Source: Clostridia bacterium
Lineage (GTDB): Bacteria > Bacillota > Clostridia > Christensenellales > Aristaeellaceae
Assembly (NCBI GenBank): GCA_017501255.1
Contig: JAFVXE010000028.1
Span: forward strand, 124,001 to 188,000
DNA: 64,000 nucleotides
Reading direction: 5' to 3'
This document shows, in pieces, positions 34,335 to 43,538 of the stretch; position 1 is the first letter of the stretch, and the number at the start of each line of letters is the position of its first letter. The notes beneath the pieces were generated by a model, which worked only from the letters and a program-made list of their open reading frames with translations, had not been told where the DNA came from and made no database searches. The position numbers and the translations under genes are program-made.

Positions 34335-35363
34335 TTAAATGGTTTTGAGGAAGCTGGTGCGACCCAGATTCTCCAGCAACTCGTAGTTTTCAATCACGTT
34401 GCCAAGACCGGTCACAGCGCATTCCATGGGTTCCTTGGCCAGCAGCACCGGAATGCCCAGCTCGGAGGCGATCATCTGATCCATGCCGTAGAGCAGGGAA
34501 CCGCCGCCGGTCAGGTAGATGCCGTTGTGCATAACATCGGCAGCCAGTTCCGGGGGGGTGCGCTCCAAAACCCACTTGATGGAGTTCAGAATGGCCATGC
34601 AGGGTTCCCGGATGGCCTCGTAGATCTGGGCGGATGTGATCTCCGTGGTCTGGGGCAATGTGGTAACCAGATCCCGGCCACGGATGCGGGCACGGCGCAC
34701 ATCCCGCAGGGGCAGGGCAGCGCCCAGATCCAGCTTCACTTCCTCAGCGGTGCGGTCGCCGATCTGAATATTGAACTCCCGCTTGATGAAGTTGATGATG
34801 GCTTCATCCATCTTCACGCCGCCCACACGGATGGACTGGCTGATGACCACGCCGCCCAGGGAGATAACTGCCACGTCCGTGGTGCCGCCGCCGATATCCA
34901 CCACCATGCAGCCGGTGGGCTCATACACCGGCAGACCGCAGCCCAGCGCAGATACGAAAGGCTTCTCCGCCAACAGCACCTGACGGGCGCCCGCTGCCAG
35001 CGTTACTTCCCACAGTGCACGGCGCTCGATGGCAGAAATGGAGCAGGGGTAACTGACAAACACACGGGGCCGGACCAGGTAGCTGGAGCCGATGGCCCGA
35101 TGGATGAAAAACTCAAGCAGCAGCTTGGTCATATCAAACTCGGTGATAACGCCCTCGTTCATGGGGCGCACAGCCATCACGCCTTCGGTGGTGCGGCCCA
35201 GCATGATCTTTGCATCGCCGCCCACAGCCTTTACCTTGCGGGTATTGTTGGCATCCAGCACCATAATGGTAGGTTCGCTGACCACGATGCCCTTGTTTTT
35301 TTCATACACCTGCGTGTTGCTGGTGCCCAGATCAATGCCCAGATCATGTGCAATAATTCCCAT
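34335..35363 (-). CDS. mreB: Actin-like rod shape-determining protein MreB
   Basis: The protein has 342 residues with the actin/Hsp70 ATPase motifs LGIDLGTSNTQVY (phosphate 1), MVVDIGGGTTDVAVIS (phosphate 2) and YLTGGGSLLYGMDQMI (adenosine). MreB filaments at the inner membrane guide lateral wall synthesis. It is 18 bases before mreC. The Maf gene is 33 bases upstream in the same transcript. Confidence 0.97.
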   Translation of the reverse strand: MGIIAHDLGIDLGTSNTQVYEKNKGIVVSEPTIMVLDANNTRKVKAVGGDAKIMLGRTTEGVMAVRPMNEGVITEFDMTKLLLEFFIHRAIGSSYLVRPRVFVSYPCSISAIERRALWEVTLAAGARQVLLAEKPFVSALGCGLPVYEPTGCMVVDIGGGTTDVAVISLGGVVISQSIRVGGVKMDEAIINFIKREFNIQIGDRTAEEVKLDLGAALPLRDVRRARIRGRDLVTTLPQTTEITSAQIYEAIREPCMAILNSIKWVLERTPPELAADVMHNGIYLTGGGSLLYGMDQMIASELGIPVLLAKEPMECAVTGLGNVIENYELLENLGRTSFLKTI

Positions 35364-35396
35364 ATCTCCACATCCATTCCTTCGATAACTGCAAAT

Positions 35397-35975
35397 TCAG
35401 AACAGGGGCAGCCCAAGCTGCTGGAAAACCTCGGTCAGCACTTCCAGAGGCAGACCGATCACATTGGTGGGGCTGCCGTCGATGCTGGCGATCAATGCGC
35501 CCGCCTGCCCCTGAATGGCATAGGCGCCTGCCTTGTCCATGGGTTCGCCGGTGGCAATATAGCGGCGGAGCAACTCGTCGCTCACCGGCAGGAAGCGTAC
35601 CTTGGTGGTGGCCACCCGCTGGATGAACTGCCCATCGGGGCAGCGGATGCATACCCCGGTATGCACCTGATGTTCCCTGCCGGACAGCAGCCGGAGCATC
35701 CGCAGGGCATCCTCCTCATCCACAGGTTTGCCCAGAACAGCGTCATCCACACAGACCAGCGTATCCGCTGCCAGCACCAGACGATCCGGATGGTGCTGCG
35801 CTACATCCTCGCATTTGCGGCGAGCCAGCTGCTCCACCTGTTCCTGACCGCTGCCATGGGCCGTCTCATCTGCGCCAGAGGGGACAACTTCGAAGGGGAT
35901 CCCGTAAAAACCAAGCAATTCCTGCCTTCTGGGCGAAGCGGAAGCCAAAATCATAGGTTTGGTCATCTCCATCAT
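35397..35975 (-). CDS. maf: Maf-family nucleotide pyrophosphatase
   Basis: The protein has 192 residues. It has the Maf signature PMILASASPRRQELLGF, then LAADTLVCVDD and GKPVDEEDALRML, and GAYAIQGQAGALIASIDGSPTNVIGLP near the end. Maf proteins hydrolyse dTTP, UTP or modified nucleotides and are linked to septum control. AAAGGGG lies six bases upstream. Location directly before mreB matches B. subtilis (maf-radC-mreB), but radC is absent here. Confidence 0.94.
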   Translation of the reverse strand: MMEMTKPMILASASPRRQELLGFYGIPFEVVPSGADETAHGSGQEQVEQLARRKCEDVAQHHPDRLVLAADTLVCVDDAVLGKPVDEEDALRMLRLLSGREHQVHTGVCIRCPDGQFIQRVATTKVRFLPVSDELLRRYIATGEPMDKAGAYAIQGQAGALIASIDGSPTNVIGLPLEVLTEVFQQLGLPLF

Positions 35976-36012
35976 CCGTGTCCCCTTTCATCTGGACAGA
36001 TAGCATCAGCCT

Positions 36013-36018
36013 ATTATA
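36013..36018 (-). promoter_or_regulatory. Extended -10 promoter of the maf-mre operon
   Basis: On the minus strand the sequence TATGCTATAAT contains a TGn-extended perfect TATAAT. The -35 match (TTTTCC, 17 bases upstream) is weak, as expected for an extended -10 promoter. The start would lie about 30 bases before maf. Confidence 0.6.
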
Positions 36019-36177
36019 GCATAGTTTGCCTGAATGGAAAAGGCTTCCGGGGCCAATTCCAGCCTTTTGGAATGTAAAAATTCGGTGACAAATCCGAGGC
36101 CTGTACCCGCATTTTTTTCGTGATGCCAACTTTGCGTAACGGTTGTAACAAACACTGGCTGTGCAGCGGGTTGCACC

Positions 36178-36206
36178 TTGCGCAACCGCTTTGCAAATGG
36201 TATACT
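36178..36206 (+). promoter_or_regulatory. Promoter of the membrane-protein pair
   Basis: TTGCGC (36178-36183), a 17-base spacer and a TG-extended TATACT (36201-36206) lie about 64 bases before the first gene. They are divergent from the maf promoter. Confidence 0.6.
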
Positions 36207-36269
36207 CTATGGTGGTATAGAATGCCGAAAGCCGGTTATTCGGCAACTTTCACAAAGGACGGTACCACC

Positions 36270-37760
36270 ATGGAGCAAATGACTGTAAAACGCCGCACAA
36301 CGCCGCTGCAATGGGTCAGCTGGGCCCTGATGATCTCTGCGCCTTTCCTGCTGATGGGCCTTTTGTGCCTGATCACCGGGCAGAATTTCTGGAAATCCTG
36401 GCCGGTCTGGTCCAATGAGCTGGACTGCTTCTGGGTTTTGCAGAATATGGGCATTACCGGCGCTGGCTACAACGGTATGTACGAGGTCATCCCGCCGGTG
36501 GGCAACCAGAGCGTTCTGGGCATTGCGCCGCTGATCTTTTACGGCGGCTTTGTCAAGCTGTTCGGCCTGAGCCGTGCCACCATTATCATCAGCAACTGCC
36601 TGTGGCTCAGTTTGGGTTCGCTGGTCTTCTGCTTGGTGCGCAAGCCCAAGGCCGCTTCGGCGCTGTGCCTGACGCTGATGACCATCACCTATGCGCCGCT
36701 GGCATTCTATCTGGGCACCTCCATGCCTGAGGCAGCCAATTACGGCCTGCTGATGCTCTATGCCACCTTCCTGCTCCACTACGAGGATACCCATACCGTC
36801 TGGTCGCTGGTGCTGGCGCTGCTATTTGGTCTGTTTGCCTGTATGTACCGCATCCAGTATGTGCTGCTGTTCCTGCCGCTGGCATGGCAGTTCGGCAACC
36901 GCCGCTTTGGGCTGAAAACCTGGCTGGGCCTGCTGGTAACCGTTATTCTGGCTGCCATCTGCGCCGTGATTGCCCTGTGGTTCACTGCCCCCTCCATTCA
37001 GAGTTTCCCCTATCACTTTGTGAATGCGGACAGTCTGGAAAATGCCATCCAGCTGCTGCTCAGCCACACCAAGGCCAATGTGATGGACTATTTCACCACC
37101 AAAGGCCCCTATCCCCTTGAGCTGGTTTTCCGCTATGTGTATCTGGCTGCTATTGCGGTGTGTCTGTTCGGCGCTTTCGTCCACACGAAAAAGGAGCCCG
37201 GCCAGCCGCTGCACCTGCGTTTCGGCCTGAACACCCCGTTCCTGCTGTGCTCCGCCTGGCTAGTGGGCAGTCTTGTCATCATCTTCCTGATGTATGAAAC
37301 CAACGACTGGTGGGACTTCCGTATGCTGGCGCCGGTGCTGTGGCTGACCATCCTCTGTATGTTCATGACTCAGCGCCGCATTGCGCCCCTTTGCCTGCTG
37401 GCTACCAGCCTGCTGATCACCCTGACGCTGGCCTTCGGCGAACCTGTTGGCTGCTTTGCGGATCCATATCGCTTTGAAGAGCCGCCCAAGAACGAAGCTC
37501 TTGCCCAGGCGTTGGAAGTGATCACCTTTGATCCGGAAGCCACAGATCCCTTTGACAACACCATCCGTACCGACCTGACCGAAACCTGGCAGATGACGGA
37601 GCGCGATGCCGGTCTGGGCATCGAATCCGGCTGGTTTATTGAGGACAGCGTAGGCAAGAGTCGCTGGCTGCTGACCGATATGCTCAAAGCGCCGCTGGAA
37701 GGCTACAAACCGGTTTTCAAAACCGACGGCATGGCCGTTTACCAACGGATTGAGGAGTGA
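36270..37760 (+). CDS. Polytopic membrane protein, possible GT-C-type glycosyltransferase
   Basis: The protein has 496 residues from ATG 36270 with AAAGGA upstream. About ten hydrophobic helices run to residue ~410, and a soluble C-terminal tail of ~85 residues follows. The first extracytoplasmic loop contains NELDCFWVLQN and YNGMYEVIPPVG. The topology resembles GT-C fold sugar transferases using lipid-linked donors, but I see no decisive motif. It is followed six bases later by another polytopic protein and both share a promoter and terminator. Function unknown. Confidence 0.6.
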   Translation: MEQMTVKRRTTPLQWVSWALMISAPFLLMGLLCLITGQNFWKSWPVWSNELDCFWVLQNMGITGAGYNGMYEVIPPVGNQSVLGIAPLIFYGGFVKLFGLSRATIIISNCLWLSLGSLVFCLVRKPKAASALCLTLMTITYAPLAFYLGTSMPEAANYGLLMLYATFLLHYEDTHTVWSLVLALLFGLFACMYRIQYVLLFLPLAWQFGNRRFGLKTWLGLLVTVILAAICAVIALWFTAPSIQSFPYHFVNADSLENAIQLLLSHTKANVMDYFTTKGPYPLELVFRYVYLAAIAVCLFGAFVHTKKEPGQPLHLRFGLNTPFLLCSAWLVGSLVIIFLMYETNDWWDFRMLAPVLWLTILCMFMTQRRIAPLCLLATSLLITLTLAFGEPVGCFADPYRFEEPPKNEALAQALEVITFDPEATDPFDNTIRTDLTETWQMTERDAGLGIESGWFIEDSVGKSRWLLTDMLKAPLEGYKPVFKTDGMAVYQRIEE

Positions 37761-37766
37761 CCCCCC

Positions 37767-38966
37767 ATGAAAACTACCACCCGATGGGAAAACATACTGG
37801 CAGTGCTCTGCCATGTGCTGATGCTTGTTTTGTCCCTTGCGGTTTTTGGCAGCATCATCCAGAATGAGAGCAGCGATCTGAGCATCCATACCGTTTATGC
37901 CCGGGCGGGCAACTTCCACGAGCTGGACAGCTTCTTCCACTCCACCGCCAACCCCATGTGGCACGTGCTGGTGGTACTGCTGAGCATGACCGGCGTTCCG
38001 CTGTTCACCTCTGCTGTGATGATCACCGCCATCTGCAAGCTGATCGTTTTTGCCCTGACCCATTTTTTCTTCACCCGCTGGTTGCGGGGCCATGTACGTC
38101 AGTGGGTCATCACGCTGCTGGCGGTCATCTGCTCGCTGGTGACCGGTTTATGCTGGCCATGGTACAATCCCACCGTCTATCTGGGGGCTGGTTCTCCCAA
38201 CCTGTGGCACAGCGCCACCCATATGATCGCTATGGTCTGGATGCCGCTGTGTGTGGTGCAGATTGCCCGTGTATATGACGAATTCGTCCGGTTGGAGCCG
38301 GAAATGGGCCCCAAGACCGTCCTTGGCTGGCAGGATATGCTCTGGCTGTGCTTCCTGCTGCTTTGCAGCCTTGCCTCCAAGCCCAGCTTCATGCAGGTGT
38401 GTCTGCCGGCTTCCTGCCTGTTCTTTCTGGTCAAATGGTTCCAATATCCCAAAAACAGCCGTTACTTCCTGCAGGTGCTGGGCTGGGTGATGCCGGCCAT
38501 CATCCTGATGATTCTCCAGTATATGTACTATTTCGGCATCATTGTGCCGGTGCAGAGCGAAATGGTGCTGGAATTCTCCCTTGGCAAGGTGAAAACCACC
38601 GCCATCATGGTGCTGCTGATGCAGGCTTTTCCCATGTATGCGCTGTGGATGACCCGCAAGCAGCCCAAAGATACGGTTTACTGGCTTACCCTCCTGATGG
38701 ATGTGGTGGGCATTGTGGAATTCCTCATTCTTGGGGAAAACGGTATCCGGGCAGCCGATGGCAACTTCGGCTGGGGCATGATGTCCGCTGTACTGATGCT
38801 GTGGATGGTCACGCTGCCCCGCTATGTGAAAATGCGCAGTAGCGAGACCGCTCTGACCGGCGGCCGCCGTGCCCTGTACGGCATCGGCTGGGCGTTGCTT
38901 GGCTGGCATCTGGTATCCGGCATCTATTACATCTGGTATCTGCTGTCCACCGGCGCATCGCTGTAA
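37767..38966 (+). CDS. Polytopic membrane protein, partner of the preceding gene
   Basis: The protein has 399 residues and about ten hydrophobic helices. Helix 1 is ILAVLCHVLMLVLSLAVFG. The following loop is rich in His and aromatic residues (HELDSFFHSTANPMWHVL), and a later loop has WPWYNPTVYLGAGSPNLWHSATHM. Such residues in outward loops suggest binding of a polar ligand. The size and spacing to the upstream gene suggest that the two act together, perhaps in surface polysaccharide or lipid modification. I do not recognise the family. Confidence 0.6.
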   Translation: MKTTTRWENILAVLCHVLMLVLSLAVFGSIIQNESSDLSIHTVYARAGNFHELDSFFHSTANPMWHVLVVLLSMTGVPLFTSAVMITAICKLIVFALTHFFFTRWLRGHVRQWVITLLAVICSLVTGLCWPWYNPTVYLGAGSPNLWHSATHMIAMVWMPLCVVQIARVYDEFVRLEPEMGPKTVLGWQDMLWLCFLLLCSLASKPSFMQVCLPASCLFFLVKWFQYPKNSRYFLQVLGWVMPAIILMILQYMYYFGIIVPVQSEMVLEFSLGKVKTTAIMVLLMQAFPMYALWMTRKQPKDTVYWLTLLMDVVGIVEFLILGENGIRAADGNFGWGMMSAVLMLWMVTLPRYVKMRSSETALTGGRRALYGIGWALLGWHLVSGIYYIWYLLSTGASL

Positions 38967-38984
38967 GATTTCAAACGATCATCA

Positions 38985-39037
38985 ACACCCCTGCGGGCTG
39001 AGTACGCAATGCCGTACCCTGTCCGCAGGGGTGTTTT
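38985..39037 (+). terminator. Terminator of the membrane-protein pair
   Basis: ACACCCCTGCGG (38985-38996) pairs with CCGCAGGGGTGT (39023-39034), followed by TTTTT-rich sequence. The loop itself can form a second stem (GTACG with CGTAC). Confidence 0.85.
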
Positions 39038-39062
39038 TCAGGTTGTTTTTCGGTTGATTTTC

Positions 39063-39953
39063 TTATTTTTCGCTTTCGTAGCCCAGGGTACGCAGGTCAT
39101 CCATGCGGTTGCGCCAGTTTTCCCGCACCTTCACCCACAGCTGCAAATGCACATGGGTGCCCAGCAGGGTTTCGATATCCGCACGGGCTTCCTGACCGAT
39201 ACGGCGGAGCATGGCGCCCTGCTTGCCGATGATGATGCCTTTATGGGCGGCACGCTCGCAGTAGATGGTGGCATGAATCTCCGTCAGATTGTCGCTCTGC
39301 TTGGTAATCGCCATCATTTCCACGCCAATGCCATGGGGCACTTCATCCCGCAGATGAAGCAGCGCCTTTTCGCGAATCAGTTCGCCGCAGATGAGACGCT
39401 CCGGCTGGTCGGTGATGGTATCATCCGGGAAATACTTGGGGCCTTCCGGCATATAGCTGATGAGCAGTTGTTTCAGATGCTCCACGCCATCGCCGTTGGC
39501 TGCGCTCACGGGGACGATGTCATCATAGCCTGCCTGGGCGAACTTTTCCATCAGGCCCAGCAGAGCTTCTTTTTTCAGCAGGTCGATCTTATTCAGCACC
39601 AGCGCCTTTTTCACCTTGTACTGGCTCATATCCGCCACGATGCTTTCATCGTGCTTGCCAACAGCCGTGGCATCCACCATTACCACCAGAGCGTCGATGC
39701 CCTGCAAGGCTTCCTTGGCAGTCTGCATCATATACTCGCCCAGACGGGTGCGGGGGGTGTGCAGACCGGGGGTATCCAAAAATACCAGCTGGTTCTCAGC
39801 CTCGGTATACACACCCATAATGCGGTTGCGGGTGGTCTGAGGCCGGTTGGACACGATGGCAACCTTCTCCCCCACCATGGCGTTCATCAGAGTGCTTTTG
39901 CCCACATTGGGTCTGCCCATAATGGCTACAAAGCCGGAATGAAAAACGGACAT
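39063..39953 (-). CDS. era: GTPase Era
   Basis: The protein has 296 residues with AGGAGG upstream. GTPase motifs are GRPNVGKST (G1), DTPG (G3) and LNKIDLL (G4), and the effector region is SNRPQTTRNRIMGV. The C-terminal KH domain (~200-296) includes IGKQGAMLRRIGQEARADIE. Era binds 16S rRNA in 30S maturation. It is the last gene of the operon that starts at yqfC. Confidence 0.98.
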   Translation of the reverse strand: MSVFHSGFVAIMGRPNVGKSTLMNAMVGEKVAIVSNRPQTTRNRIMGVYTEAENQLVFLDTPGLHTPRTRLGEYMMQTAKEALQGIDALVVMVDATAVGKHDESIVADMSQYKVKKALVLNKIDLLKKEALLGLMEKFAQAGYDDIVPVSAANGDGVEHLKQLLISYMPEGPKYFPDDTITDQPERLICGELIREKALLHLRDEVPHGIGVEMMAITKQSDNLTEIHATIYCERAAHKGIIIGKQGAMLRRIGQEARADIETLLGTHVHLQLWVKVRENWRNRMDDLRTLGYESEK

Positions 39954-39973
39954 TTTGATTTCCTCCTCGTGTG

Positions 39974-40864
39974 TTACGGCAGATCCTTGGGACCAAAGCC
40001 GTGGGGCAGCAATTCTTGCAGTGTGGTTTCTGCCACCTGATCCTCGCCCCAGGTTACCAGCAGACGGATGCCGGGCGCAAACTCATTGAGTACCTGACGG
40101 CAAGCACCGCAGGGATAGGGCGGCGCGCCATTGGAGGCGATGGCAATGGTGGAAAACTCCTGCTCGCCCTCGCTGACCGCCTTGAACACGGCGGTGCGCT
40201 CTGCGCAGTTGGTGAGGCCAAAGCTAGCATTCTCAATATTGCAGCCGGTGAACACACGGCCATCGGCGCACAGCAGTGCAGCGCCCACCGCATATTTGCT
40301 GTAGGGAGAATAGCTCTTCTGCATGGCCAGACGGGCAAGCTGACAAAGCTCCTGATCCGAAAGAACGCTGCCGGTATCATCCCGGGTAACGCCGGCCATT
40401 CCCAATGCTTTTTCTTCCATCTTGCGCATCTCCTTTTTTTCCGTCTCTTCCATGTGGTCGTAGCCCATCAGGTGAAACAGGGCGTGAGCCAGCAGGTAGC
40501 ACATCTCCCGGCGCACACTGTGGCCGTATTCCTCCGCCTGCGCCACTGCATGGGGGTAGGAAATGATGATATCCCCCAGCATACAGGCGCCCAGTTCCGG
40601 ATCCCACTCCCTGCGCAGACGCTTTTCGCTGTCCCGGGCGGTCTGCCCCGGGCGGTAATTGACCGCCGGAAAACTGAGCACATCAGTAGGTCTGTCCACC
40701 CCCCGCTGTTCCCGGTTGATCTGATGGATCTCTTCATCATCGGTCAAAAGCACATGAACAGCGCAGGGCTGGGTGACGCCTTCTGCTACCTGACAGCAAT
40801 GAGCCACCAATTCCAGCGGTGCATCCACTGGCACGGGAATTTTACTTTCCCATTCAATCTTCAT
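39974..40864 (-). CDS. ybeY: YbeY endoribonuclease fused to cytidine deaminase
   Basis: The protein has 296 residues from ATG 40864; upstream in-frame codons belong to the yqfF overlap. Residues ~1-160 are YbeY: RPTDVLSFP, GDIIIS and the zinc triad HALFHLMGYDH (HxxxHxxxxxH). Residues ~167-296 are a homotetrameric-type cytidine deaminase: SYSPYSKYAVGAALL, NCAERTAVFKA (catalytic Glu and first Cys) and PCGACRQVLNEF (zinc Cys pair). In most Clostridia these are separate neighbouring genes, usually with dgkA between them; here dgkA is missing and the two are one frame. YbeY acts in 16S rRNA processing and Cdd in pyrimidine salvage. Confidence 0.93.
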   Translation of the reverse strand: MKIEWESKIPVPVDAPLELVAHCCQVAEGVTQPCAVHVLLTDDEEIHQINREQRGVDRPTDVLSFPAVNYRPGQTARDSEKRLRREWDPELGACMLGDIIISYPHAVAQAEEYGHSVRREMCYLLAHALFHLMGYDHMEETEKKEMRKMEEKALGMAGVTRDDTGSVLSDQELCQLARLAMQKSYSPYSKYAVGAALLCADGRVFTGCNIENASFGLTNCAERTAVFKAVSEGEQEFSTIAIASNGAPPYPCGACRQVLNEFAPGIRLLVTWGEDQVAETTLQELLPHGFGPKDLP

Positions 40865-43538
40865 GATTTTCTCCTTGGGGTTCTGATTGATTTTCATTCG
40901 CAACGACAGATTCCCCTGATTCTTTCTCCTTCGTCTTCTCCGCTGCTTCCTCCGGCTTGGCAGGCTGTTCCTCTTCCTTTGCAACGGGAACTGCGGGCTG
41001 AGCAGGGGCTGCTTCCGATACTGCGGGCTGAGCCGCCGGTTTGGCGGGCTGAGGCTGCGTTGCAGCAACAGGGGCTGCCGGTTGCGGCTGGGCAGGCGCT
41101 GCTTCCGATGCAACAAGCTGTGCCGCTGGTTTGGCGGGCTGAGGCTGCGTTGCAGCAGCAGGGGCTGCCGGTTGCGGCTGGGCAGGTTTCACTGCTTGCG
41201 GGGCTGCCGGTTTGCTGGCCTGTGCAGGTGCGGGTTTTGCCTGTTGTGCAGGCGCTGCCTGTTCCGGTGCTTTGGGCTGAACAGGCGTTTCCGCCTCCAC
41301 CTTGCGAAGCTCCATGGCCTCCACCCGGCTTTCGGTGTAGCCTTCTTCACTTGCCATCAGGCTGGCGTTCACTCTGGCAGCGGCTGCCGGGCTGATGGAC
41401 GGATATTCGATCCGTTCATGGAACACGCCCTTGAGTACGGTGCTGAAGGCCTGACAAATCCGCTCCACATCCTGCAAGGTCAACGGCGCATCGTTCAGCT
41501 GACCATCCTCCAGCTTGCCCTTGACCAGCTTGTGAATGAATTCCTCAATGGCCTGGGGCGTGGGGTTGGACATACTGCGCACGGCGGCTTCCACTGTATC
41601 TGCCAGCATGATGATGGCGCTTTCCTTGGTCTGAGGCCGTTTGCCGTCATAACGGAAATCGGCGATATCCACACCGGCATCGCCAGCCTGCTGGGATGCT
41701 TTGTGGTAGAAGTACATAACCGGCGTATCGCCATGGTGCTCGGCGATAATATTCTGAATCTCCATGGGCAGGCGGTACTGCTGGGCAAGCACCAGACCAT
41801 CCCGGGTATGAGCTGTTACGATGGCAGCGGACACATAGGGATTGGTATGCTCATGGGGATTATCCCCGATCTGGTTTTCCTTGAAATACAGGGGGCGCTT
41901 CAATTTGCCGATATCGTGAAAATACGCACCGGCACGGGCCAGCAGCTGGTTGCCATCCACGCTTTCAGCAGCAGCTTCAGCCAGATTGGCCACGATAATG
42001 CTGTGATGATAGGTACCGGAAGCCTCGATCAGCAAACGGCGAAGCAGGGGATGGTTCGGATTGCTCAGTTCCATCAGCTTGGTGGGCGTTGCCAGATTGA
42101 ACAGAGCCTCCACCAGCGGGTCAAAGGCGATGGTCAGCACAGCTGCGCCAGCCGCTGCTGCACCGCTCCACACGGCATCCGCTGCCACTTCATGCAAAGA
42201 GGTATTGGTCATGAAACCCAGAATGAGGATCAGGGCCGCATTCACCATAGCGGTGATGATACCGCACAGAAGGATCTGCTGACGGTTGGGTTTCTTGTGC
42301 ACGATCATCAGTGCGGTGATGCTGCTGATCAGCGTGGTCAGGATGATATTCACCGTCTGGCTGCTGAAGGTGCTTTCGCTGCCGGTTGCCAGAGTGCCGA
42401 TGATCACCGTCATGCTCAGGCAGGCGGCCATGCCCACCCGTGCACCCAGAAGACTGGTAACCATCACCACGCACAGAAGCGTGGGCATCAGGTACACTTT
42501 CACCAGCTTGGCCAGCACGCAAACGCCCAGCGTCAGGCACATAACCAGCATAATGATCAGCATCCGGGAGGGACGGCGCAGGATCTCCGGGCAGAGCAGG
42601 GTAAGCACCAGCACCAGAATGGCAATGGCGATCAGCACCAGAGAACAGGCGCTGACATACATCATGATGTCCACATCATCGTTATCCAGAAGGCCAAGGC
42701 TGCGCAGCATTTCCAGCTGAGTGACAGTCACACGCTCACGGGCCAGCACAATGTTCTGCCCCTGCTTGTAAATCACCGGTTCCACCGCCTCACGGGCTTC
42801 CTGCCGGAGCGCTTCGGTGGCGGTCTGATCAATGAGCATATTGGGCTGCATCACCTTGCGCAGGATGGGGGTCACCACATTCTGCAACAGGTCGATATCG
42901 GTCTTGTAGCCAACGATCTGCTGCAAATACTGGATGGTTTCGCTCACATATCCCTCGCGGATGGTGGTGTTCATGGTGTTTTCCACCGCAGCGGTCAGGT
43001 CGTTGGTCAGATCCAGCATCTGCTGGTCGGAAGCGTGCAGCAGCGTTTGCAGCTGATAGCCCGCCAACGTCAGCTGCGTCAACTGGCCCTGGGCATAGCT
43101 CAACTCTGCCTCATTGAACTGATAACCATTCTGCGCAACAGGGTCGTCTGGGAAATGCTTCTCCAGAACAGTGCGGCCATACTGCTGAACGGTATTGACC
43201 TGCTTGAGCACAATCGCCAGATTCTGCATTACCTCGGTGGTGACGGTTTCATTGAACACATAGCTGGGCTCCACCTTGGAAGCAGCTTCTTCCCGCTGCC
43301 GGGCGGTGGTCACCTCGTCCACCACATCCTTGGTGGCGGTGATGGTGGTATGGGAAATATCGCCCACCCGCAGATTATACCTTTTGGGGGCGATTGCAAT
43401 TGTCATCAGGCTGCACAGCAGCACTGTGCAGAGAATCATCACCATGACGGTCTGAGCGGTCTTGGTGGCAAAAATCTCCCGCAGCGGTTTCCGGGTGCGT
43501 CCGGCGGGCTTTCGGGCGGCTCGTCTATTGGGCATCAT
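40854..43538 (-). CDS. pgpH: 7TM-HD family cyclic-di-AMP phosphodiesterase-like protein (YqfF/PgpH)
   Basis: The protein has 894 residues. There is an N-terminal membrane helix, a long extracytoplasmic 7TMR-HDED domain (~60-280) and seven membrane helices (~290-480). The cytoplasmic HD domain (~500-700) has SGTYHHSIIVANLAEAAA, FHDIGKLKRPLYF and AEHHGD. A tail of ~150 residues is made of Ala, Pro, Gln and Lys repeats (~750-894), much longer than usual for PgpH. HD proteins of this type hydrolyse c-di-AMP. The gene overlaps phoH by 14 bases and ybeY by 11. Confidence 0.92.
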   Translation of the reverse strand: MMPNRRAARKPAGRTRKPLREIFATKTAQTVMVMILCTVLLCSLMTIAIAPKRYNLRVGDISHTTITATKDVVDEVTTARQREEAASKVEPSYVFNETVTTEVMQNLAIVLKQVNTVQQYGRTVLEKHFPDDPVAQNGYQFNEAELSYAQGQLTQLTLAGYQLQTLLHASDQQMLDLTNDLTAAVENTMNTTIREGYVSETIQYLQQIVGYKTDIDLLQNVVTPILRKVMQPNMLIDQTATEALRQEAREAVEPVIYKQGQNIVLARERVTVTQLEMLRSLGLLDNDDVDIMMYVSACSLVLIAIAILVLVLTLLCPEILRRPSRMLIIMLVMCLTLGVCVLAKLVKVYLMPTLLCVVMVTSLLGARVGMAACLSMTVIIGTLATGSESTFSSQTVNIILTTLISSITALMIVHKKPNRQQILLCGIITAMVNAALILILGFMTNTSLHEVAADAVWSGAAAAGAAVLTIAFDPLVEALFNLATPTKLMELSNPNHPLLRRLLIEASGTYHHSIIVANLAEAAAESVDGNQLLARAGAYFHDIGKLKRPLYFKENQIGDNPHEHTNPYVSAAIVTAHTRDGLVLAQQYRLPMEIQNIIAEHHGDTPVMYFYHKASQQAGDAGVDIADFRYDGKRPQTKESAIIMLADTVEAAVRSMSNPTPQAIEEFIHKLVKGKLEDGQLNDAPLTLQDVERICQAFSTVLKGVFHERIEYPSISPAAAARVNASLMASEEGYTESRVEAMELRKVEAETPVQPKAPEQAAPAQQAKPAPAQASKPAAPQAVKPAQPQPAAPAAATQPQPAKPAAQLVASEAAPAQPQPAAPVAATQPQPAKPAAQPAVSEAAPAQPAVPVAKEEEQPAKPEEAAEKTKEKESGESVVANENQSEPQGENHED
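41007..41186 (-). repeat. 90-bp tandem repeat in the yqfF tail
   Basis: Bases 41041-41096 recur almost unchanged at 41131-41186, and GCTTCCGAT at 41011 recurs at 41101, so the period is 90 bases (30 codons). The encoded unit is rich in Ala, Pro and Gln. It is in frame, so copy number can vary without breaking the protein. Confidence 0.9.
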
